Shown here piece after piece: positions 1 to 4,569 of a stretch of DNA of 6,710 nt. Numbering within the stretch: the first letter of the stretch is position 1; each line of letters starts with the position of its first letter. The position numbers and the translations under genes were made by a program. The stretch is from an uncultured bacterium (GTDB lineage Bacteria > Bacteroidota > Bacteroidia > Bacteroidales > Bacteroidaceae): contig CAJMQT010000101.1 in NCBI GenBank assembly GCA_905215655.1, positions 1 through 6,710 on the forward strand, given 5' to 3'. Under the pieces are notes generated by a model, which had not been told where the DNA came from, made no database searches, and saw nothing but the letters and a program-made list of their open reading frames with translations.

Positions 1-111
1 GGAGAATACGGCACAATTGACGCTCTTCTAAACAAAATTATCCCGAACTCGCGTATTTTACTTACAATCCGTAACATTTTCAAAGAATTTCCTTATAACT
101 TTCATCGGTAA
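1..111 (+). CDS. Possible 3' end of an unidentified protein (partial)
   Basis: Frame 1 is open from the first base of the window to a TAA at 109-111 and encodes 36 residues that begin GEYGTIDALLNKI and end FKEFPYNFHR. The upstream part would lie outside the window. I recognise no motif. An open stretch of this length can easily arise by chance at a window edge, so the sequence alone is weak support. The context helps a little: the hairpins at 126-206 would then sit between two convergent genes, where a shared bidirectional terminator is expected. It could equally be non-coding. Confidence 0.22.
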   Translation, partial: GEYGTIDALLNKIIPNSRILLTIRNIFKEFPYNFHR

Positions 112-125
112 ACCGTCGTTTTTCA

Positions 126-160
126 AAAGGCGGTCTTTTACCTTGTAAAAGCTTACCTTT
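126..160. repeat. Imperfect hairpin, first of two tandem units
   Basis: AAAGG (126-130) pairs with CCTTT (156-160) and CTTTTA (135-140) pairs with TAAAAG (146-151) around a 5-base loop (141-145). The two paired parts are separated by a 4x4 internal loop (131-134 and 152-155). The 16-mer AAAAGGCGGTCTTTTA at 125-140 recurs exactly at 169-184, so this looks like a decayed copy of the neighbouring perfect hairpin, with a period of 44 bases. It may act as a backup terminator or simply be a repeat. Confidence 0.55.
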
Positions 161-167
161 CAGCGTG

Positions 168-206
168 TAAAAGGCGGTCTTTTATGAGCTAAAAGACCGC
201 CTTTTA
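168..206. terminator. Perfect 17-bp hairpin, probable bidirectional terminator
   Basis: TAAAAGGCGGTCTTTTA (168-184) is an exact inverted copy of 190-206, with a 5-base loop (185-189). Each 3' arm ends in CTTTTA on its own strand, so the T run lies inside the stem and the structure can work in both directions. It lies about 53 bases past the stop codon of the minus-strand phosphatase gene and is the best candidate for its terminator. The near copy at 126-160 suggests that it also belongs to an intergenic repeat family. Confidence 0.6.
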
Positions 207-258
207 AATTTGTTATTACCATCTTTTGATATTGGCTTTCAATAAAAAAATAAGCGCG

Positions 259-1767
259 CTATTTGGTGACCTGAATGACGGGCGAACCGATACACCCGTT
301 CGGCATTTGGACGTGTATCATCGCACATACGGTCGGCGCGATGTCGGTAATCGACGCTTTTGCCTGCGTAGCGCCGGGGGTGACATGCCAGCCCATGAGC
401 AGGAATGGCACATGAGCATCGTATGGATTCCATGAGCCGTGGGTCGTGCCACCGTCGATTTCTTTTCCATAAATCTCATAATATCCCGGTTGGAGCACGA
501 AACGGATGTCTCCGCAACGACGACGGTTGTGCCCGTTTATCATCTTTTCCCGCACGATTGCCGGTATCGGGGTGTCGCTGACGCGCTCAAGGTCAACAAG
601 ATAAGCGAAGATAGGGTTCTTTTCAAGATGGCGGATTATTGCGGTCTTGACGTCATCAGCGTTCAGTTTGAGCGTCTCTATCGCTTTATGATTAAGGAAG
701 ATATAATCGTTGCCAAAGCGGGAAACGAGCTTTTCGGTCGTGCCGAACCGTCCGGCAAGATATTCGTCGAGCTCTTTCTCAACCTTGGAAGAGAAAAATC
801 CGTCGGCAGGGATGTGATGTTCGCGCATCATAAGGATGTTGTTCGCCGCACCATGGTCTGCCGCCAAGAAGGCGAGATACTGCCCCTTGCCCACCGTCCG
901 GTCGAGATAATCAAAGAGGTCGGCAAGCCTTTTATCCACGTCGAGGTAGGTTTCCTGCGTCTTCGGGTGGTGAGTGCCGTACTTATGACCGATCATATCG
1001 GTGCAGGAAAAACTTAACGTGAGCATGTCTGTCTGTCCGCGCTGTCCCAACTGTTCGCCCTCGATGGCAGCTTTCGCCATCTCCTCGGTCAGTTTGTTGC
1101 CGAGAACGGTGTATTGTATTTCTGCTTTCGTCACCTTACCGATGGTTTTGTTATAGTCGGAAGCCCACTTCGGAAGCTCTTTCATATAATAAGTGCTCGT
1201 GACAAAGACACCCTTCTTGAAGTCCATCCAGAATGCCGCGTCGGCCGAATGCCCTGCCGGAAGTATGGCGGCGCGGTCTTTCAGCGCTACGCCCACGACC
1301 TTTGAAGCGAACGATGTGGCAACTTTCAGCTCGTCGCCGATTGTTGTAGAGAGCATGTTTTTGGGCGAGCATTGTCCCGCGTCGGTGTCCGTTCCAACGC
1401 TCTTGACAGCTTTATCCTCACAGCAATAAATTCTTTTGTCGTCTACAAAAAAGCTGTTGCCGACAATGCCGTGTACCGCCGGCACCGTACCTGTGAAGAT
1501 AGAGGCATGCCCGACAGCCGTGAACGCCGGCAGATAATTAATCATCGTGTTCTCACAATTAAAGCCTTCGCGCATCATTCGCTTAAATCCGCCGTCGCAG
1601 TAGAGGTCGTAATAACGATAAAGATAGTCCCAACGCATCTGGTCCACGACTATTCCGACAACCAGTTTGGGGCGTTCAACGCCCTGTGCGGATACGCTTT
1701 GAACGAACGCCAAGCCAAGCGACAGCGTAAAAATGAAGGTAAATGTAATTTTTGAAAACCGTTTCAT
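259..1767 (-). CDS. Secreted PafA-type alkaline phosphatase / phosphodiesterase family protein
   Basis: A 502-residue enzyme of the alkaline phosphatase superfamily, expected to hydrolyse phosphomonoesters outside the cytoplasm (periplasm or surface) and release phosphate. Residues 1-27 form a signal peptide: MKRFSK, a hydrophobic stretch, then SVSA before QG, the likely cleavage site. Metal ligands are visible as D42 (VVDQMRWDYL), T83 as nucleophile (AFTAVGH), D257 and H261 (CTDMIGHKYG), D304-H305 (AADHG) and H443 (TTHGSW). K163 and R165 in ALKDRAAIL and N104 match the lysine, arginine and asparagine that contact phosphate in PafA of Elizabethkingia, which favours a monoesterase over a pure NPP-type diesterase. 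PafA is slightly longer, at about 546 residues. I chose the ATG at 1765-1767 because it directly precedes the signal peptide; the same frame runs up to an ATG at 1827, but those 20 residues look like leader sequence. There is no Shine-Dalgarno sequence, only an A/T-rich leader, as is normal in Bacteroidetes. It is separated from upstream buk by 151 bases that include a terminator, so it is probably its own transcription unit. Confidence 0.9.
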   Translation of the reverse strand: MKRFSKITFTFIFTLSLGLAFVQSVSAQGVERPKLVVGIVVDQMRWDYLYRYYDLYCDGGFKRMMREGFNCENTMINYLPAFTAVGHASIFTGTVPAVHGIVGNSFFVDDKRIYCCEDKAVKSVGTDTDAGQCSPKNMLSTTIGDELKVATSFASKVVGVALKDRAAILPAGHSADAAFWMDFKKGVFVTSTYYMKELPKWASDYNKTIGKVTKAEIQYTVLGNKLTEEMAKAAIEGEQLGQRGQTDMLTLSFSCTDMIGHKYGTHHPKTQETYLDVDKRLADLFDYLDRTVGKGQYLAFLAADHGAANNILMMREHHIPADGFFSSKVEKELDEYLAGRFGTTEKLVSRFGNDYIFLNHKAIETLKLNADDVKTAIIRHLEKNPIFAYLVDLERVSDTPIPAIVREKMINGHNRRRCGDIRFVLQPGYYEIYGKEIDGGTTHGSWNPYDAHVPFLLMGWHVTPGATQAKASITDIAPTVCAMIHVQMPNGCIGSPVIQVTK

Positions 1768-1841
1768 ATTATTTAATAAGTATTTTATTTTAGAATATAA
1801 TGAAATGAACATGGACTTATCAGGCAAATATGCACAACTGT

Positions 1842-1878
1842 AAAAGGCTGTTTATCTGTCTGAAACAACAGCCCCTTT
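1842..1878 (-). terminator. Probable intrinsic terminator after buk
   Basis: Read on the minus strand, AAAGGGGCTGTT (1878-1867) pairs with AACAGCCTTT (1852-1843) with a two-base bulge, around a loop of 14 bases, and the 3' arm runs into TTTT. It starts about 40 bases past the buk stop codon and lies before the phosphatase gene, which suggests that the ptb-buk transcript ends here. Confidence 0.6.
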
Positions 1879-1887
1879 AATTCTTAT

Positions 1888-1911
1888 TTCTTAATTCATA
1901 ATTCTTAATTC
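1888..1911. repeat. Short AT-rich direct repeat (TTCTTAATTC x2)
   Basis: TTCTTAATTC occurs at 1888-1897 and again at 1902-1911, a period of 14 bases, immediately beyond the buk stop codon. The same motif reappears in the ptb-buk gap (3019-3041 inverted, 3115-3137 direct), so related repeats lie on both sides of buk. No function can be assigned. Confidence 0.5.
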
Positions 1912-1918
1912 GAGAATG

Positions 1919-2983
1919 TCATTCGCCCTTGTATTCCTTCAACGGCAGTTTGCCGGTGAGCACACCATAGGCATTGTAAGCAAGAGAGCCCATCTCGTCT
2001 TCGCCCGGCGAGAGCACCACCGGCGCAAGACTGTCTATCCGTTGGCGTAGAGCATTGACGCAATAATCGCTGTATGCGATACCGCCTGTCAGGATAATGG
2101 CGTCGGCTTGACATGAGAGCGCCACGAACATGGCACCGATCTGCTTGGCGACGGTGTAGAGCATGGCGTCCAAGACACCTTTATACGGCTCCTCGCCCTC
2201 CTCCGCCTTGCGTGAGATTGTTATCATGTCGTTAGTGCCGAGGTAAGCCGTCAGTCCGCCTTTGCCTCTTATCATTGCTTTGATTTGCTTGATGTCATAC
2301 TGTCCACTGAAACATAAGTCGACCAACTGACCGGCGGGCAGCGTGCCGGCACGTTCGGGAGAGAACGGTCCTTCACCGTCAAGAGCGTTGTTGACATCTA
2401 TCACTCTGCCGTAAAGATGCGCCCCGATGGATATTCCTCCGCCAAGATGGGCGACAATAAGTCTGAGGTCTTCGTATTTACGACCTATCGAAGCGGCGTA
2501 ACGATGGGACACAGCCTTGCTGTTGAGGGCATGGAACACCGACTTGCGGGCTATGCCGGGAATACCAGTAAAACGTGCCTCCGGCTGCATCTCGTCTACT
2601 ACCACGGGGTCGGCGGTGAACGCCGGACAGCCGCAATAGTCGGCAATGTCGGCGGCAAAGAGCGCTCCGAGATTGCACACATGCTCCATTTCGGCGTGTA
2701 TCAGGTCGTATTTCATCTTCTCGTTGACGGCATATACGCCACCGTCAAGCGGTTTCAATAGTCCGCCACGCCCTATCACCGCGTCGAAATCGAGGCTTAT
2801 TGCCGCTTCTTTGAGCTTGTTCTTGATGAAGTTTCCACGGTATTCGTACTGATCAAAAACGTGGTTGAAGGTCGAAAGTTCGCTTATTGGATGGTGCGTA
2901 CCTGTCATCCATACCGGCTTTTCACCGTCGTAGACGGCAATTTTTGTGGATGTTGAACCGGGATTAATTACGAATATTCTCAT
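1919..2983 (-). CDS. buk: Butyrate kinase (short-chain acyl kinase, acetokinase family)
   Basis: A 354-residue cytoplasmic kinase that interconverts butyryl phosphate + ADP and butyrate + ATP; in fermentation it runs towards ATP. Branched acids such as isobutyrate or isovalerate are also possible substrates. Family marks in order: the N-terminal phosphate-binding loop NPGSTSTK at 7-14; GRGGLLKPLDGGVY at 71-84; the signature DPVVVDEMQPEARFTG at 125-140 followed by IPGIARKS; the second signature AHLGGGISIG at 178-187 running on to DVNNALDGEGPFSPERAG at 196-213; and the adenosine-site stretch ILTGGIAYS at 297-305. The length matches the usual Buk length of about 355. The ATG at 2981-2983 opens directly on the conserved MRIFVINPGS, so the start is secure despite the absence of a Shine-Dalgarno sequence. 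It lies 150 bases downstream of ptb on the same strand, and the pair most likely forms one operon, although the gap is wide and contains a large inverted repeat. Distinction from acetate kinase is clear from the signatures and the Ptb partner. Confidence 0.95.
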   Translation of the reverse strand: MRIFVINPGSTSTKIAVYDGEKPVWMTGTHHPISELSTFNHVFDQYEYRGNFIKNKLKEAAISLDFDAVIGRGGLLKPLDGGVYAVNEKMKYDLIHAEMEHVCNLGALFAADIADYCGCPAFTADPVVVDEMQPEARFTGIPGIARKSVFHALNSKAVSHRYAASIGRKYEDLRLIVAHLGGGISIGAHLYGRVIDVNNALDGEGPFSPERAGTLPAGQLVDLCFSGQYDIKQIKAMIRGKGGLTAYLGTNDMITISRKAEEGEEPYKGVLDAMLYTVAKQIGAMFVALSCQADAIILTGGIAYSDYCVNALRQRIDSLAPVVLSPGEDEMGSLAYNAYGVLTGKLPLKEYKGE

Positions 2984-3018
2984 AGTTGAAAAGGTTTTTC
3001 GTTGTCAAAAAAACAAAA

Positions 3019-3137
3019 TTAATTAAGAATTAAGAGTTAAGGGTTAAGAAAATATGCTCAAAATATATTTTTAGCCGGTAAATTTCTTAATTGGCTTGAC
3101 GCCGAACTTCGTTTCTTAACTCTTAATTCTTAATTAA
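3019..3137. repeat. Long inverted repeat in the ptb-buk gap (23-bp perfect arms)
   Basis: The 23 bases at 3019-3041 are the exact reverse complement of 3115-3137, enclosing 73 bases. The arms are built from TTAATT/AAGAATTAAG-type motifs and are almost pure A/T. The right arm includes the ptb stop codon (3134-3136). A ptb-buk transcript would contain both arms and could fold into a long AT-rich stem between the two genes, which might affect processing, stability or polarity. A secondary pairing is also possible, GTTAAGAAA at 3043-3051 with TTTCTTAAC at 3112-3120. Confidence 0.75.
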
Positions 3138-4042
3138 AAAAATCCGCATGCAAGCGCCAGACTGTAATACTTAGACTCGCAAGAGTCGGCTCTCGACGCC
3201 ACGACAACGGGCGCACTGGTGCCGCAGAGCATGCCTGCCGTCCGGGCGGAAGCAAAGAGAGTGATTGTCTTATAGAAAACGTTGCCTGCCTCGATATTGG
3301 GGAATATCAGCACATCGGCATTGCCTACGACGGGCGAAGAGATACCTTTTATAGCTCCGCTCTCTGCGTCGCAAGCCGTCTTAACGTCCATCGGACCATC
3401 TGTTATCACATCGCCGAAAGCGCCTTCCGCCGCCTTCTGTTTCAACGCGACGTATGAGAGAGTGTGCGGAAACTTCTCATTCACCTTCTCGGTGAAATTT
3501 ATCAATGCCACCCGCGGCTGACTGACGCCAAGACGTCGGCAAATGTCGACGGAGTAACGCAGTATAGCCTCAAACTGTTCCGACGTGGGACGAGGAATTA
3601 CTGCGGCGTCAGAGAAGACCACCATCTTATGATATGATGGGATGCTTGCCACCGTAACGTGGCTCAACACACCGCCCGGAATGAGCAGTCCGCACTGTTT
3701 GTCGAGCACGGCACGCAAAAGGTTGTCGGTGTTTATCGTACCTTTCATCAGCACGTCAGCGTCACCCGAGCGCACCAAAGCAACGGCACGACGCGCCGCA
3801 TCGTCGGGCGTCGGCTCCGTAAAGACAGTCACCCGATCGGGATAATGCGCCCGGATGTCTTCAAAATCGCTGTTGCAAGATCCGGCGCAAACAAAGATAA
3901 AATCGGCTATTCCGTCCTCCAAGCCTCTCTGCACAACATATTCCGTATGCGAGTCGGCGGGACAAACCATTGCTACTCGCCGCCGTGTGTCATTAGAACG
4001 CAGACGGCTGATAATGTCGTTAAAGTTTCGTATTGTTTCCAT
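3134..4042 (-). CDS. ptb: Phosphate butyryltransferase (phosphotransacylase family)
   Basis: A 302-residue cytoplasmic enzyme that exchanges CoA for phosphate on butyryl-CoA or a related short-chain acyl-CoA, supplying acyl phosphate to the kinase encoded next to it. The order of family marks is right: DADVLMKGTINTDNLLRAVLD at 94-114 in two halves (DADVLMKGTI, NTDNLLRAVLD), LSHVTVASIPSYHKMVVFSDAA at 126-147 (LSHV, then SDAA before VIPRP), INFTEKVNEKFPHT at 181-194, TDGPMDV at 214-220, the SPVVGNADVLIFPNIEAGN region at 236-254, and a C-terminal CESKYYSLALA at 288-298. The length agrees with Ptb proteins of about 300 residues and excludes the longer Pta proteins. The start at 4040-4042 lies about 20 bases from a good promoter. 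No Shine-Dalgarno sequence is visible. The name Ptb rather than a general phosphate acyltransferase rests mainly on the buk neighbour; the true acyl group is not shown by the sequence. Confidence 0.92.
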   Translation of the reverse strand: METIRNFNDIISRLRSNDTRRRVAMVCPADSHTEYVVQRGLEDGIADFIFVCAGSCNSDFEDIRAHYPDRVTVFTEPTPDDAARRAVALVRSGDADVLMKGTINTDNLLRAVLDKQCGLLIPGGVLSHVTVASIPSYHKMVVFSDAAVIPRPTSEQFEAILRYSVDICRRLGVSQPRVALINFTEKVNEKFPHTLSYVALKQKAAEGAFGDVITDGPMDVKTACDAESGAIKGISSPVVGNADVLIFPNIEAGNVFYKTITLFASARTAGMLCGTSAPVVVASRADSCESKYYSLALACGFF

Positions 4043-4061
4043 AGCTCATGGGTTAACGTTA

Positions 4062-4092
4062 CAAAGATAATGCAAATCGAGAGAAGAACAAA
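4062..4092 (-). promoter_or_regulatory. Bacteroidetes-type housekeeping promoter for ptb-buk
   Basis: On the minus strand TTTG (4092-4089) is followed after exactly 19 bases by TATCTTTG (4069-4062), a full match to the Bacteroidetes consensus TTTG-N19-21-TAnnTTTG. Transcription should begin near 4055-4058, giving a leader of only about 15 bases before the ptb ATG. All but the last base of this promoter (the G of the -7 element) lies within the 84-bp repeat; the second repeat copy has TATCTTTT at the same place. Confidence 0.7.
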
Positions 4093-4234
4093 ATAAAAGG
4101 GAGAGAAACGACCTTTTATTTTTTATTCCGAGATGCAGCTTATCTTATCAAAAGATAATGCAAATCGAGAGAAGAACAAAATAAAAGGGAGAGAAACGAC
4201 CTTTTATTTTTTATTCCGAGATGCAGCTTATCTT
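4063..4234. repeat. Perfect tandem duplication of an 84-bp palindromic, promoter-carrying element
   Basis: Positions 4063-4146 and 4151-4234 are identical over 84 bases, separated by ATCA, a period of 88. Each copy is itself symmetrical. The outer ends are AAGATAA and TTATCTT; just inside both are TGCA and then a TCG/CGA pair; and in the centre AAAATAAAAGG pairs with CCTTTTATTTT (4090-4100 with 4112-4122; 4178-4188 with 4200-4210) across an 11-base loop. Complete identity points to recent duplication. The left edge of copy 1 supplies the -7 element of the ptb promoter. I recall similar CAAAGATAATGCAAA...GCAGCTTATCTT sequences in front of genes in Prevotella and Bacteroides, but could not check this. 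Confidence 0.9.
4090..4122. other. AT-rich 11-bp hairpin inside repeat copy 1
   Basis: AAAATAAAAGG (4090-4100) and CCTTTTATTTT (4112-4122) are perfect inverted repeats around an 11-base loop, followed by more T on the plus strand. The same structure is at 4178-4210 in copy 2. The left arm overlaps the -33 TTTG of the ptb promoter. It resembles a weak terminator and could insulate the two divergent genes, or could be a site for a regulator of ptb. Confidence 0.5.
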
Positions 4235-4253
4235 GAATTTGAGTTCAAAGTTT

Positions 4254-4396
4254 GTAAGATTATTTATACGTAAGAAGTTCAGGAGTACAGAAGTTCAGGA
4301 GTGCAGACATTACCATTGAATTTAATCCTTAAAAGCATTTGTCTGAACTTCTGTACTCCTAAAATTCTGTACTCCCGAACGTTCAAATCATCTTAC
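4254..4396. repeat. 143-bp palindromic element built from 16-mer units
   Basis: Two direct 16-mers, AGAAGTTCAGGAGTAC (4273-4288) and AGAAGTTCAGGAGTGC (4289-4304), differ by one base. On the other side, 4343-4360 is the exact inverse of AGGAGTACAGAAGTTCAG at 4281-4298, and a degenerate inverted unit follows at 4364-4380 (ATTCTGTACTCCCGAAC). The outer edges GTAAGAT (4254-4260) and ATCTTAC (4390-4396) are also inverted copies, so the whole block is symmetrical about its 44-base centre (4299-4342). It carries no coding sequence that I can support. It looks like an intergenic repeat of mobile or hairpin type. Confidence 0.75.
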
Positions 4397-4450
4397 ATAT
4401 TAAAAAGAAGTGCCAAGTATGACGTTATGACGGCAAAACGAACAAAAAAT

Positions 4451-4477
4451 GTGACAGACATTGCGACAAAATGTCAC
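4451..4477. promoter_or_regulatory. Candidate activator-binding palindrome upstream of dnaK
   Basis: Two nested inverted repeats occur here: GTGACA (4451-4456) with TGTCAC (4472-4477), and GACATT (4457-4462) with AATGTC (4470-4475), the latter with a 7-base spacer. The block lies about 50 to 76 bases upstream of the start site predicted from the sigma-54 promoter, where a bacterial enhancer-binding protein could sit, though such sites are often further away. Assignment is inference. Confidence 0.35.
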
Positions 4478-4500
4478 TCCCTTCGCCAGTTTTTCTTTTT

Positions 4501-4516
4501 TGGCACACGATTTGCA
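4501..4516 (+). promoter_or_regulatory. Sigma-54 (-24/-12) promoter for dnaK
   Basis: TGGCAC at 4501-4506 and TTGCA at 4512-4516 match the RpoN consensus YTGGCACGRNNNTTGCW with one change (G to A at 4507); the preceding base, 4500, is T as expected. The diagnostic GG (4502-4503) and GC (4514-4515) are separated by exactly 10 bases. Transcription would start at about 4527, leaving a leader of about 43 A-rich bases (4527-4569) without a Shine-Dalgarno sequence. No good TTTG/TAnnTTTG pair and no CIRCE operator were seen upstream of dnaK. Confidence 0.72.
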
Positions 4517-4569
4517 GAAAGATAAGCAAAACAAAAAAATCAGATAATAACAAAAAAACAGATACAATT

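Noticed and set aside
439..1017. A 192-codon open frame on the plus strand inside the phosphatase gene
   Set aside because: It is antisense to a gene with clear catalytic motifs and signal peptide, has no recognisable motif, and is of the kind expected opposite a GC-moderate gene. Other plus-strand frames over 1114-4096 were rejected on the same grounds.
1765..1827. Upstream ATG at 1825-1827 as start of the phosphatase
   Set aside because: It would place 20 residues before a classic signal peptide start (MKRFSK followed by a hydrophobic run).
1825..1832. CATATTTG on the minus strand as the phosphatase promoter
   Set aside because: It has one mismatch in the -7 element and no -33 TTTG at a suitable distance; position after the buk terminator is reasonable, but the evidence is too thin to list.
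3014..3021. TAATTTTG on the minus strand as a separate buk promoter
   Set aside because: It matches the -7 consensus but no TTTG lies 19-21 bases upstream, and the region is so AT-rich that such a match is expected by chance. A weak internal promoter is not excluded.
4273..4304. Two 16-mer direct repeats as a CRISPR array
   Set aside because: The units abut with no spacers, there are only two of them, and inverted copies follow; no cas gene is present.
4471..4569. Upstream in-frame start that would lengthen DnaK by 33 residues
   Set aside because: DnaK proteins begin at MGKIIGIDLG, the extra residues have no family match, and this stretch contains the -24/-12 promoter, so it would not be on the mRNA.
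4043..4569. CIRCE (HrcA) operator in front of dnaK
   Set aside because: I looked for TTAGCACTC-N9-GAGTGCTAA or a close relative and found none.
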